A stretch of DNA of 23,581 bases from Candidatus Saccharibacteria bacterium UBA3829 (GCA_002393165.1 DGIF01000031.1:1-23581); one strand, 5' to 3'; shown: positions 14,595 through 22,650, counted from the stretch's first letter. Numbers and translations are program-made. The notes: generated by a model not told the origin, from the sequence alone.

Positions 14595-16103
14595 ATGGAA
14601 AACGAAAAGTTGAATGTTAGTGAAGGCTCTGGCCAGCCGGTGAGTGGGGGCGTCGTTCAGCCGGTTGCGAGTGCGCCTATAACGAACGCGGCGCCTGCGC
14701 CGAAGAAAAAGAAAACTGGTTTGATTTGGGGACTGATTGGTGGCGGAGTGGCACTCGCCATTGCAGTTGTTTTAATAGTGGTCTTTCTGGTTTTGCCAAA
14801 CAAGGGATCGTCGGACGATCCGGTTGTGAATGCAATGCTGCAGGGAAGTTTGATTCCGGTCGAAGTCGATGGAAAGTGTGGATATATTAATACTGATGGT
14901 CAGATGGTGATTCAGCCGATCTTTGAGAAGGCGGATCCATTCCACGGGAATTACGCTGCGGTTGAGACTGAGGATGAGACTTTGTTTATAGACAGAGGCG
15001 GTAATGCTAAAATGCGGTTTGACTACGCTCCCTATGAGTATTATGACGAGACTGGGAATTGGCTGATTGACTATAAGCTTTACGACAGTAATTTGAACTT
15101 AATTTCCGCTGCAGATATGGAAGTGACTGAAATGTATGACGTTGATAACTATTATGAGTTTGTGCGGGCTGGTTCTAATAGAGGGGGGATGCTTGATGCC
15201 ACCGGTAAGGTACTGTTTGAAGTCGATATTGATGATGAAGATGATTTTAGGATAAGTTATAGCGAACCCGAATATGAGGAAATTGTACCTTATTGTGGAG
15301 TTTACACTGGAAAGAAAATTATATTCCTAGAATGCGCAAGTGGTAAGGTGGCGGCTGAGATTGATGCGACGAGGATTGACTATCTAGGTGCAGACGAAAA
15401 CAATATATTCTGGGCAACATACAATCGCGACGATAAAGAGTATCCAGATTATTATAATTACTACTATATCCAGGACGGTGAGATTATGCTCGAGGAGGGG
15501 CCCAATAGGTATAGCGGTTTAATTGATGACTATTTATATAGCGGAACTCTAGGGATTTATAGTTCTGATGGCAAAGACAAAAGGTTTGACATTTGCAAGA
15601 AGGAGTACATTGAGGGGTATTCATCGTCGAGCTGTAAGCTGACTGAAGTTAAAGACGACGAGGATGACTTCGAGACCTATTCTGGATATAAAATTAATGG
15701 TGGCATAGTGTCAAAAGGCGACGAGGTGATTATTCCAGATGGACGATATAGTATGTTTGAACCACTAGATAGAATAACTTATCTTTATTTGAAGGCGTTG
15801 GGGAAGGATTATATTATGGCCGAGAAGGGGTCGAATACTTTTATAGTTAATTTAGCGAATGGGGAAGCAGTGCGAGACCTTGGTGAGGTGGGCGTAACAT
15901 TGACATCGGAGTCTACCTTTATTCGGCTGAGAGAGGATGGGGAAACTGCTTACTACAACTTGGTAAGCGACAAAATAGTTTCACCAGAGAATATGGACTA
16001 TGCGTATCCGATGATTGACTATTTGGTGGTTAGTACGGAGGACGATAAATATGAATTCTACAATGTAGACTTCAAAAAGTTCTACGTTTCGGACGAAAGA
16101 TAG
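14595..16103 (+). CDS. Membrane-anchored WG-repeat protein (502 aa)
   Basis: A Pro/Ala/Val-rich cytoplasmic segment with KKKK (residues 1-41) precedes one membrane helix (about 42-66), placing the rest outside. The first WG-type repeat is clear: CGYINTDGQMVIQPIFEKADPFHGNYAAV (about 93-121), followed by a second, LFIDRGGNAKM. Later repeats are weak (GGMLDATGKVLFEV). The remainder is very acidic and rich in Tyr and Asp. WG repeats form beta-propeller-like or beta-leaf surfaces of unknown ligand. It is probably a surface protein. The start is chosen from the Shine-Dalgarno at 14581. A strong terminator follows, closing the housekeeping block. Confidence 0.7.
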   Translation: MENEKLNVSEGSGQPVSGGVVQPVASAPITNAAPAPKKKKTGLIWGLIGGGVALAIAVVLIVVFLVLPNKGSSDDPVVNAMLQGSLIPVEVDGKCGYINTDGQMVIQPIFEKADPFHGNYAAVETEDETLFIDRGGNAKMRFDYAPYEYYDETGNWLIDYKLYDSNLNLISAADMEVTEMYDVDNYYEFVRAGSNRGGMLDATGKVLFEVDIDDEDDFRISYSEPEYEEIVPYCGVYTGKKIIFLECASGKVAAEIDATRIDYLGADENNIFWATYNRDDKEYPDYYNYYYIQDGEIMLEEGPNRYSGLIDDYLYSGTLGIYSSDGKDKRFDICKKEYIEGYSSSSCKLTEVKDDEDDFETYSGYKINGGIVSKGDEVIIPDGRYSMFEPLDRITYLYLKALGKDYIMAEKGSNTFIVNLANGEAVRDLGEVGVTLTSESTFIRLREDGETAYYNLVSDKIVSPENMDYAYPMIDYLVVSTEDDKYEFYNVDFKKFYVSDER

Positions 16104-16119
16104 GCTAGCGCTCTTCCTG

Positions 16120-16147
16120 AAAACCGCCGCAAGTTCGGCGGTTTTTG
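16120..16147 (+). terminator. Intrinsic terminator of the WG-repeat gene
   Basis: AAAACCGCCG (16120-16129) and CGGCGGTTTT (16136-16145) make a 10-bp stem with a CAAGTT loop, followed by more T. The hairpin is flanked by a wider perfect 8-bp inverted repeat, GCTAGCGC (16104-16111) and GCGCTAGC (16165-16172). Confidence 0.9.
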
Positions 16148-16253
16148 GTGGGGGATGGTATGGGGCGCTAGCTGTGCGACAGTGGGTGGCAATAATGAAT
16201 AGTTATTATGGCCATTTTTGGTTATGCTTATGCTTTTATAAAATGAACCTTTG

Positions 16254-16262
16254 TGGTATAAT
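16254..16262 (+). promoter_or_regulatory. Extended -10 promoter of tRNA-Lys
   Basis: TGGTATAAT ends 9 nt before the first base of the tRNA. It is the same 9-mer as upstream of prgI, the wall hydrolase and mazG. Confidence 0.7.
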
Positions 16263-16271
16263 GAGGTAGTC

Positions 16272-16348
16272 GGTCCGGTAGCTCAGCTGGTTAGAGCACG
16301 AGCCTCTTAAGCTTGGTGTCGTGGGTTCGAGTCCCACCCGGATCACCA
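16272..16348 (+). tRNA. tRNA-Lys (anticodon CTT)
   Basis: This is a complete 77-nt cloverleaf. The acceptor GGTCCGG (16272-16278) pairs with CCGGATC (16338-16344), with one G-T pair. The anticodon stem CGAGC/GCTTG holds the loop CTCTTAA with anticodon CTT. The T arm is GTGGG-TTCGAGT-CCCAC. The 3' ACCA is encoded. It reads codon AAG. The 3' part is overlapped on the other strand by the end of the serine recombinase gene, which suggests it is the integration site of the downstream element. Confidence 0.95.
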
Positions 16349-17949
16349 ACAGGGGAACCTGTGGAAAACTCAGGTTCGAAGATGAAATTAAATGGTGATT
16401 TATATCTGTAAATCACCCTTTTTTGTGCATCAATTTCGAGGTTCAAAACCATATTTCGTACCAAAATGTCCTTTTCGACGAGATCTCCTTTTTCTAATCT
16501 GTTAATTAGCGAATTTAGCGAGTTCGAAAACTTTTCGATGGTCATGTGCAATTTTTCAGGATTCTTGATCCTGGCTTCAATTTGCTTGATTCTTTCGTCG
16601 ATATTTACAACATCATTTTGCAAATCCGCCATGTCCTTTTTGAGTTTGTCTTTGACGGCTTTTGGCGACTCTTTGTCGAGCTCTGTATACTTTTCGGCCA
16701 GATCGTCGATCTTCCTTTGTTTCTGCGTTTTCTGGCCGAGGAGCTCGTGTTTCTCGACACTTAGCTCCTGCATCTTCTTGTTGGCATATTCGGTCATGTC
16801 GTCGACAAAGCTCGTAAAATCGTATTTCTGGCTGATACGGCCGAATTCCTCGTAGAGTTGGTCCATGATGACATGCATGCGCACGTTGTTATTTGGACGC
16901 GTACAGGCTTTGTTATGGCAACGATAGTTGAGATAATACGTGCCGGAATGTCCGCGGTTCCTGGCCGGAATCATATAGTGGCCGCATACTGAGCATTTGA
17001 TAAGATGACGGAACGGCAGGAAGTATTTGCCGTGCGTGGCTTTTTGATTCTCGTAGCAGGAAGATTGGATCGAGCCACGGTCTTTCCTAAACATCTTCTG
17101 GACCTGGTCGAATTCTTCTTCGGTTACCATTGGCTTGAAGTTTGGCGTTACTACGCGTAGATCTACATAGTTGCGGCCTTGTTCAAGAATTCCGTAGTAG
17201 AACGGATCGTGGAAGATGCGGTTCGCAGTGCTTTCGCAGACGCCGTAGCTTCTGACGTGTTTGTTTCGGCGCGATAGTTTCGTAGAGCGCTCCACGTTGT
17301 TCATCTTCCAGTAGCGGTAGACTTCCATTTGTGACGCGCCGTTTAGGATCATTTGCCATCCTTTCTGGATCATCTTGAAGTTTTTGTCTGGCTTGTAATA
17401 ACCGGACACGTCGTCACGGATATAGCCCCACTTTGGCATACCGCCGGATTTGCCTTGTTCGAGGTTGGAATCGACGCCACGTTGCACGCTTTCGGATAGA
17501 TGCTCTGAGTATTGCTTAGAAAGGGCAAAGAGCATGTTTAGTGTCAGCTTGCCGCTTGAATCATTATGAAATTCGAAAGTTGGGAAACGCAGGTCTTTAA
17601 TGACGCCGTTATCGACCATATCGACAACCATTCCGGCTTCGAGCGAGTTACGCGATAAGCGGTCTGGGTGCCAGGCGAGAATGGCGTCGTATTTGCCTTT
17701 CTCGATATCTTTTAGCATTTGCGAGAAAAGCGGACGGTTGCCGGATTTCTTCGCGGACTTAGATTCTTGGATCGGTTCGCCAACTAGAAGCAAACCATGA
17801 TTGTTCGCATATTCTTTACAATCTGCGATTTGGTCTGGTAATGATTTGGCTTGAGCTTCGGCATCTTCGGAAGATTTACGTACGTAGAGTACGTAGCGTA
17901 ATGGCTTTTGAACTATGCCGCTACTCGCATTGATTAGCGCTCTATTCAT
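16291..17949 (-). CDS. Large serine recombinase/integrase
   Basis: This is a site-specific DNA recombinase. The catalytic domain (about 18-165) has YVLYVRKSSE with the nucleophile Ser26, and AILAWHPDRLSRNSLEAG with the conserved Arg residues. The Recombinase domain follows at about 180-290. A zinc ribbon has CSVC (319-322) and a second pair at 344 and 349. A long coiled coil runs from about 385 to 460. The last residues (DPGGTRTHDTKLKRLVL) are translated from the antisense strand of tRNA-Lys; the gene covers 58 nt of the tRNA. That tail is therefore probably set by the integration site. ATG 17949 is preferred, 4 nt after the end of a short upstream ORF. TTG 17967, with GGAG 3 nt before it, would add six residues. 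In-frame stops appear only at the tRNA. Confidence 0.93.
   Translation of the reverse strand: MNRALINASSGIVQKPLRYVLYVRKSSEDAEAQAKSLPDQIADCKEYANNHGLLLVGEPIQESKSAKKSGNRPLFSQMLKDIEKGKYDAILAWHPDRLSRNSLEAGMVVDMVDNGVIKDLRFPTFEFHNDSSGKLTLNMLFALSKQYSEHLSESVQRGVDSNLEQGKSGGMPKWGYIRDDVSGYYKPDKNFKMIQKGWQMILNGASQMEVYRYWKMNNVERSTKLSRRNKHVRSYGVCESTANRIFHDPFYYGILEQGRNYVDLRVVTPNFKPMVTEEEFDQVQKMFRKDRGSIQSSCYENQKATHGKYFLPFRHLIKCSVCGHYMIPARNRGHSGTYYLNYRCHNKACTRPNNNVRMHVIMDQLYEEFGRISQKYDFTSFVDDMTEYANKKMQELSVEKHELLGQKTQKQRKIDDLAEKYTELDKESPKAVKDKLKKDMADLQNDVVNIDERIKQIEARIKNPEKLHMTIEKFSNSLNSLINRLEKGDLVEKDILVRNMVLNLEIDAQKRVIYRYKSPFNFIFEPEFSTGSPVGDPGGTRTHDTKLKRLVL
16355..16377. repeat. Inverted repeat just beyond tRNA-Lys
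   Basis: GAACCTG (16355-16361) and CAGGTTC (16371-16377) are perfect 7-bp arms with a 9-nt loop, beginning 7 nt after the tRNA CCA. There is no T tract, so it is not a normal terminator. Its place at the presumed junction makes a recombinase recognition site possible. Confidence 0.4.
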
Positions 17950-17953
17950 AGTT

Positions 17954-18109
17954 TTAGAACACGACAACTACTCCGTCGTCGCACACTCCTTTCTCTTTGT
18001 TGGACTCGCGCTCTGGCGAATCGTCTATGTCGTCTAATGCGCAAAGTAATTGCACTAGATTTTTGACGGCTTCTTTTCGGTCTTCTACGACCGGCTGTTC
18101 CTTTTGCAT
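17954..18109 (-). CDS. Small acidic ORF directly upstream of the recombinase (51 aa)
   Basis: I do not recognise this protein. The reading begins MQKEQPVVEDRKEAVKNLVQ and continues with an amphipathic stretch LLCALDDIDD, then a charged segment and a hydrophobic Val-rich end (GVVVVF). Its composition looks like a real small protein, unlike the Arg-rich reading in the overlapping frame (18173-17946). It ends 4 nt before ATG 17949 of the recombinase, so coupled translation is possible. No good Shine-Dalgarno precedes its ATG; a GGAG lies about 20 nt upstream. It could be a recombinase cofactor (directionality factors are often this small) or only a leader peptide. Confidence 0.4.
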   Translation of the reverse strand: MQKEQPVVEDRKEAVKNLVQLLCALDDIDDSPERESNKEKGVCDDGVVVVF

Positions 18110-18427
18110 TTAAGGTGCATACTTTTCTTTCTCCACCCGAAGTGTTGCCGGTTTTTGTGCCGGCAAGTATCACTTGTAGTGCAGAATCTGCGCATAAAAT
18201 ATGAGGGGCTACCCCCTCTCACTGGAGAAAGGCGCAGAACTCTGCACCGCAATTAACATAAGTATATTACATAAGTTCGAAAACACCAAGCATAAGCGTT
18301 TTGGAAGTGTGGGGAGATATGTATTTGGTGTTTCGCGTATCTGTTATTTGACGAGTTCGAACTTGCAATTGTCATGAAAATAAGCTCAAGTATTGATTTG
18401 GCGTTTTTTTGATTAACTCAAAATAGA
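18110..18427. other. Non-coding regulatory stretch between recombinase and membrane-protein gene
   Basis: No convincing gene is seen. The left half is packed with inverted repeats (18141-18247). The right half is A/T-rich, with a direct repeat ACATAAGT (18256-18263 and 18269-18276) and a pair of arms CGAAAACACCAA (18278-18289) and TTGGTGTTTCG (18325-18335) that match except for one extra A. An 8-bp palindrome GTTCGAAC lies at 18355-18362. It must hold the promoter of the recombinase unit and the 3' end of the membrane-protein transcript; neither is clear by eye. Confidence 0.6.
18141..18247. repeat. Cluster of inverted repeats upstream of the recombinase unit
   Basis: Four hairpins lie in 107 nt. 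They are TTGCCGG/CCGGCAA (18145-18151, 18160-18166), CACT/AGTG (18171-18181), GAGGGG/CCCCTC (18203-18208, 18213-18218), and two near-identical palindromes, GCAGAATCTGC (18181-18191) and GCAGAACTCTGC (18234-18245). These last two also pair with each other as outer arms (18179-18193 with 18232-18247), enclosing the GAGGGG hairpin. The layout would suit an operator array, a recombination or transfer origin, or a structured RNA. No homology to a named site is claimed. Confidence 0.6.
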
Positions 18428-19870
18428 TTAAGCTTTTGATGCGTATTGAAGTAATGAATTATAAATCTTTGACAGTCTATTGAGTCGATAATCATTTGGG
18501 GAGTTTGTTAATTGTTTCTTGATTTCTTTTTGCATTTCCTTGATATGGGTTTTATCAGTTATAATTTTTGGGAATATATTGATAAGGATTTTTATCGCGT
18601 TTGTTTCTTGTATCTTCTCTGATTGTTTTGTGCTTAGCTTTCCATCTGGGTCAAGAATTACAGTATACATATTTGAATTAGCGAAATAACGAGTCTCAAT
18701 CTTTAAGTAATCTTCAATAAGTTTTTGTTCTAGTGTTTGGCCATCTTTTAGGGGAATTATTCTATATGAGCTACCATATATTTCACAAATATCTGCCAAG
18801 AGCCGCTCGTCGATATCAGCATTTCCTAATCCACCTATTAACGCAATATTGATATGTTCCAAAAGACCTATATTTTTTTCATTTTGCTTATCCAGTAGGT
18901 ATTGCATTATTTCTGGGTAATAAACTGCCATTGCTTTAGACATGATTTGTGGTGCTGATTGCAAGAGTGAGTTCAATTTCCAGGAAGGCGGAATGGCGTT
19001 GACAAACTCCCTTTCTTTTTTCTCGTCTTTAAAAAAATATCTTATCCCATCAAAGAGAAAATCTTTAACGATCAAGCTCCCACTTTCGTTGTTTTGGCTG
19101 TCTTGTACCTTTTTATCGATGTAGTCCATAAGTAGATTATAATCACCAGCCAACCCACAATTATCACGAATCATATTTAATAATGTAATACCGGAATAAT
19201 CTAAATCTACACCGTTTACCAATATCTCCAAAACGCCTGGGTTATGAATCTTAATATTTTTCAGATTCTCACATAGAATTCTATACTTTATGAACTTTTC
19301 TGATGATTTTTTAGCTTCAATTTTATCAAAAAAGATTGATAAATAGGCTGGTTGAAGAACTGCTGACAGTTTTTTGTTCCCAAAAATACTACTCCATGTT
19401 TCATAAAAATCTTTGTCATCTATTTTTTCTAAATATTCTTTCCATTTTTTAAAACAGAAGCTGTCAATTGTGTCTGGTTTTGCGGAAGATTTTATCCATA
19501 AAATAGTATCTTTTATTATCCACATTATCGTTACTGTAGCGGCTATTATAATTACACACATAACAAGATTATGAATAATTTCCATCGTATTGCAGTGTAC
19601 ATTATCTATAAATAAGAGGCTCGCAAGGCCACCGAAGAAAGTTGCTACTACTAAAAACGGAACGTGCATTACTTTGTTTAATATCACTGCGCGCTCGACT
19701 CTCGCAAAATCCTTTTCTTCGTCTGTTCGATTGTTATTGTTTATGATAAAAATTGCAAATGGAATAAGTAACGCAATTACTAATCCAAAAAAACTGAGTA
19801 GGCCACCTGAGGTAACCGATCTATAAATAGTCACAATATAATCTGGGACATATAAACAGATTTGTTCCAT
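18428..19870 (-). CDS. Unknown membrane protein with large cytoplasmic domain (480 aa)
   Basis: I do not recognise this protein. Three hydrophobic segments lie at about residues 22-44, 70-90 and 101-120, and the remaining 360 residues are soluble, mostly helical in character and without a motif I can name. The gene is visibly more A/T-rich than those left of the tRNA, a sign of a different origin. ATG 19870 follows a TATAAT by 11 nt, so it has its own promoter although it lies only 54 nt beyond the NERD gene. Its neighbours (NERD nuclease, helicase fusion, MazG-like) suggest membership of one defence-type locus, where membrane proteins often act as effectors. That role is inference. Confidence 0.6.
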   Translation of the reverse strand: MEQICLYVPDYIVTIYRSVTSGGLLSFFGLVIALLIPFAIFIINNNNRTDEEKDFARVERAVILNKVMHVPFLVVATFFGGLASLLFIDNVHCNTMEIIHNLVMCVIIIAATVTIMWIIKDTILWIKSSAKPDTIDSFCFKKWKEYLEKIDDKDFYETWSSIFGNKKLSAVLQPAYLSIFFDKIEAKKSSEKFIKYRILCENLKNIKIHNPGVLEILVNGVDLDYSGITLLNMIRDNCGLAGDYNLLMDYIDKKVQDSQNNESGSLIVKDFLFDGIRYFFKDEKKEREFVNAIPPSWKLNSLLQSAPQIMSKAMAVYYPEIMQYLLDKQNEKNIGLLEHINIALIGGLGNADIDERLLADICEIYGSSYRIIPLKDGQTLEQKLIEDYLKIETRYFANSNMYTVILDPDGKLSTKQSEKIQETNAIKILINIFPKIITDKTHIKEMQKEIKKQLTNSPNDYRLNRLSKIYNSLLQYASKA

Positions 19871-19881
19871 ATCTAATATCT

Positions 19882-19909
19882 ATTATATGTAAGGTGACTA
19901 GTATCGCAA
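19882..19909 (-). promoter_or_regulatory. Promoter of the 480-aa membrane protein gene
   Basis: On the minus strand, TTGCGA (19909-19904), 16 nt and TATAAT (19887-19882) are found. The start codon is 11 nt downstream, leaving a leader of only a few bases. Confidence 0.5.
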
Positions 19910-19924
19910 GCATAAAAGAAATCG

Positions 19925-20596
19925 TTATCTGGTTTTTATATTTCTAATATGCCTTTCGCGAATTTCTTCGTTGGGCCTAGATAATGGGACTAATTTATTC
20001 ATTATGGCGGTGTAGTGACGTTGCATCAAATCTGAATTTGGCATGGCGTTATAGATATCTATTAGGTGACAATTATATCCAAGGAAATAGTCATTTGGCC
20101 CAAGATTTCTAACTTTCCATTTGCCGCGCGAAATTGTCGTTACGAAAGGATATGACGGTAAATCGCCAAATTGTTCTAGATACTTTTTGAGATGTTTGAC
20201 GTGATTCTTGTTCTGCAAAAATGGATTATAAAAGAAATTTTTCTGTTTGCCTAAGTATTGTATCCATTTTTTGCGCTTTATATCTCCGTAAATATTGCCG
20301 GCGTAGTTTTTGCACTCAAAAACTAAAAGTCCCTTTCTAGATACCACTAATAAGTCGATTTCTGATGTTTTTCCGTCTGCAGTTGGTATGTAAACGTTTC
20401 TTAGTATCTGTTTTTCTGGAATGTGTATTTTGTCACGTAGCGTGGTATAAATAATTCGCTCGCCAGTGCTGCCAGCATCTTTGTATTCCTCTGGATTCTT
20501 AAATCGATCTGAGTTATAAAAGCCAACAATAAATGCAATGGCAATTACTATAAAGAATACTATTGTGACTAATGGCAGTAAAAGAAATAATTCCAT
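19925..20596 (-). CDS. Membrane-anchored NERD-domain nuclease-like protein (223 aa)
   Basis: One N-terminal membrane helix (residues 4-26) precedes a NERD domain, a PD-(D/E)XK-type nuclease-related fold. Seen are GSTGE (42-46), SEIDLLVVSRKGLLVFECKNYAG (78-100) with the likely catalytic set Asp81, Glu94 and Lys96, and then GDIKRKKWIQYLG. The active-site residues look intact, so DNA cleavage at the membrane is possible. The start lies 1 nt after the stop of the helicase fusion (TAATATG), the same tight join as between that gene and mazG. NERD domains are often fused to or placed beside SF1 helicases, which fits this setting. Confidence 0.8.
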   Translation of the reverse strand: MELFLLLPLVTIVFFIVIAIAFIVGFYNSDRFKNPEEYKDAGSTGERIIYTTLRDKIHIPEKQILRNVYIPTADGKTSEIDLLVVSRKGLLVFECKNYAGNIYGDIKRKKWIQYLGKQKNFFYNPFLQNKNHVKHLKKYLEQFGDLPSYPFVTTISRGKWKVRNLGPNDYFLGYNCHLIDIYNAMPNSDLMQRHYTAIMNKLVPLSRPNEEIRERHIRNIKTR

Positions 20597-20597
20597 A

Positions 20598-22328
20598 TTA
20601 GTTGTCGAAATAATTACTTAAATATGCACGCAGCGCTTCATCACACGCATAAATGTAGATACCTTTGACTGCGCGATTCATAAGAATTCTGTAAGTTCTC
20701 AAAACTTGCTCTAGCATGTCTACTTCACTAATTTGCTCATTATTGGTTACTTGGCGTTGACTACGCTTCATGGCGCCAGAGTCTGCACAGGCTTTACGAT
20801 TGAAAACGAGTTTTCCGTCGCGATAAATCAAATCGTTTCCGATAATTATTCCTACATAATTTAAATCGTCACCTTGCACGGTATAAATGCTGCCAACTTC
20901 TTTTGGCGCGTTCTTAGAGCCAATCCAGTTGTTTTGGGTACTGTTCCAGCGAAATTTCATGCCATCGATTTCGATATCATACGCGCTTTTATTGTTTTTG
21001 GAATTCCATTTCCAAGCAAAACCGGCCACCATACGCGACAAGCCATATTCGGCTTCGCGTTTTTCCATAGCTTCTGCAAAATCTTGGATGTTATCAAAAA
21101 TCTTCGCTTCGAAGTTCCCGAAAGTTTCTTTTTCTGTCGGCCTAAAACCATTGGAAAGAATATCGTGGATGTAGTCTATATACTTTTTGCCACCAAGTGA
21201 GCGCATTTGTGTCTTAAGGTAGTATCCTCGCATATTATATTCATCAGCATATTTTAGAATATCGCCTTTGTTAATGTTTGCCGGGCGGATGCGTTGTTGG
21301 TCGCTAAATACTAGGACAACGTTCTTAGATTTTGCCATGATCCAGTCTAGTTCTGAGTGGATGCCGGTATCGCCAAAGATTTTTTGATCAATCTCGTGAA
21401 CTTGCTTACCTAGCGTGCCGGTAACACCTACTTTTAAAAGGTGTGCTTCGTCAACCAAAGTTATATCAAAGTCGTCGTCGCATTTGCCAAATTGGACTGG
21501 CGAGAAGATTTTGACATTTGCATCACCGAGATCGATTTTGTCGAAGATTTTACGAATGCGACCGCATAGTGATGGCTGCGGAATTACCAGGGCAATGCTT
21601 TTATTCTTGAAGTTCTGGTTAATATGTTCCAGCTCAAAGAAAATATTAAAGTTTGACTCGTCGTCAATATCATCGTTTTGGTTATCGAATGATTGTAGAT
21701 CGGCTAATAGTTTTGCAAGATACATAATGACGATAGTCTTACCGGTGCCGGCATCACCATCGATAACTGAAAGGCTTTTAATATCGTGCGTAATGGCCTC
21801 GTCGATATTTTGGACAATCTCAGTCACTACGTTTAACTGCTCAAAGTTTAGGTTCTTGTATGGAGAGAACTTAAACAGTTCGGAATTATTAATTTCTGAA
21901 ATAGTTTTATCGGCAATTTTTAACTCGCGGAGGCGGTTCCAAATTTCTTCAAAAGTTTCGCGATATTCTTTTTTCTTGTAATAATCGCGGTCACACATGC
22001 CGTCGTTGCGATTTAGAACCTTAAACTTTCCGTCGCCACTAAAATATTGAATGAGATAAGACTCTAAATCTAGTGCGGCGCTTTTGTTGAATGTTTCATC
22101 GAAAACTACTTTTACTGATCCATGTCTGAGGCTCGACTTCTCGACATTCGCTAGGTGCTGGTTCATGCGGTTTTTAAGATTTGTAGTTTCGCCGATGTAG
22201 ATTTGCTGGTTGTTGTAAATCTGATAAACTACTGGCCAGTTTTCTTCCAAATGATCTTCTACGGCCAAGTTGCTGATTGCTTTTTGGTCGAAAGAGTAGT
22301 TTCTGATTTGGAAGGATTTTTCTGACAT
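20598..22328 (-). CDS. GIY-YIG nuclease fused to SF1 (DUF2075-type) helicase (576 aa)
   Basis: The N-terminal GIY-YIG nuclease (about 32-105) has VYQIYNNQQIYIGET, Arg54 in LKNRMNQHL and the metal-binding Glu89 in ESYLIQYF. The SF1 helicase or translocase core follows: Walker A GDAGTGKT (191-198), Walker B LVDEAH (291-296), motif III VFSDQQRIRP (about 340-349), an LKTQMRS motif, and the late motifs VQGDDLNYVGIIIG and YRILMNRAVKGIYIY. This layout matches DUF2075-type proteins, where a nuclease is coupled to a translocase. All key residues appear intact. It begins 1 nt after the mazG-like stop. A role in cutting foreign or damaged DNA is inferred. Confidence 0.88.
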   Translation of the reverse strand: MSEKSFQIRNYSFDQKAISNLAVEDHLEENWPVVYQIYNNQQIYIGETTNLKNRMNQHLANVEKSSLRHGSVKVVFDETFNKSAALDLESYLIQYFSGDGKFKVLNRNDGMCDRDYYKKKEYRETFEEIWNRLRELKIADKTISEINNSELFKFSPYKNLNFEQLNVVTEIVQNIDEAITHDIKSLSVIDGDAGTGKTIVIMYLAKLLADLQSFDNQNDDIDDESNFNIFFELEHINQNFKNKSIALVIPQPSLCGRIRKIFDKIDLGDANVKIFSPVQFGKCDDDFDITLVDEAHLLKVGVTGTLGKQVHEIDQKIFGDTGIHSELDWIMAKSKNVVLVFSDQQRIRPANINKGDILKYADEYNMRGYYLKTQMRSLGGKKYIDYIHDILSNGFRPTEKETFGNFEAKIFDNIQDFAEAMEKREAEYGLSRMVAGFAWKWNSKNNKSAYDIEIDGMKFRWNSTQNNWIGSKNAPKEVGSIYTVQGDDLNYVGIIIGNDLIYRDGKLVFNRKACADSGAMKRSQRQVTNNEQISEVDMLEQVLRTYRILMNRAVKGIYIYACDEALRAYLSNYFDN

Positions 22329-22329
22329 A

Positions 22330-22644
22330 TTATAATTCCGTATATTTTTTGCTATTACCTTTAGATTTATCTACCGGATATTTCTTAGAATTTTCCTCTA
22401 ATTTCTCCATAACAATATCTTCAAGGCTAACGCCGAGCTTGTCAGCTAGGAGAATCGCGTAATTAACTACATCGGCCAGTTCTTTGCAAACTTCCTTTTT
22501 GTCGTAGTTGTCGTTCCATTGAAAACATTCAAGAAGTTCACCTGACTCAATTGCAATTGATTTTGCCAAGTTAGCAGGGGAATGAAACTGATCCCAGTCT
22601 CTGTCTTTTGTGAATTTTACCACCGCCGCCTTGACTTCTTCCAT
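22330..22644 (-). CDS. MazG-like nucleotide pyrophosphohydrolase (104 aa)
   Basis: This is an all-alpha NTP pyrophosphatase of the MazG/dCTPase type, which hydrolyses (d)NTPs to NMP and pyrophosphate with Mg2+. The metal site is clear: ExxE at Glu33-Glu36 (IESGELLECFQW) and ExxD at Glu55-Asp58 (KELADVVNYAI). The FQW and LADVVNYAILLADKLG stretches are typical of the short single-domain branch. It is first in a tight operon; the next gene starts after a 1-nt gap. Its ATG lies exactly 6 nt after TGGTATAAT, so the operon mRNA should be leaderless. Beside a helicase/nuclease it might deplete nucleotides or clean modified ones during infection; that is inference. Confidence 0.88.
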   Translation of the reverse strand: MEEVKAAVVKFTKDRDWDQFHSPANLAKSIAIESGELLECFQWNDNYDKKEVCKELADVVNYAILLADKLGVSLEDIVMEKLEENSKKYPVDKSKGNSKKYTEL

Positions 22645-22650
22645 ACCAAT

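Noticed and set aside
17946..18173. 75-codon minus-strand reading whose TGA overlaps the recombinase ATG (ATGA)
   Set aside because: The product is a run of Arg/Ser typical of a shadow frame, with a GTG start and no ribosome site. The overlapping 51-codon frame has a more natural composition.
18141..18427. CRISPR array
   Set aside because: The repeats are inverted and irregular in length and spacing, with no series of equal direct repeats and spacers.
21415..21981. 188-codon plus-strand reading
   Set aside because: It lies wholly antisense to the well-supported helicase fusion; its Ser/Phe-rich product and lack of motifs mark it as a shadow.
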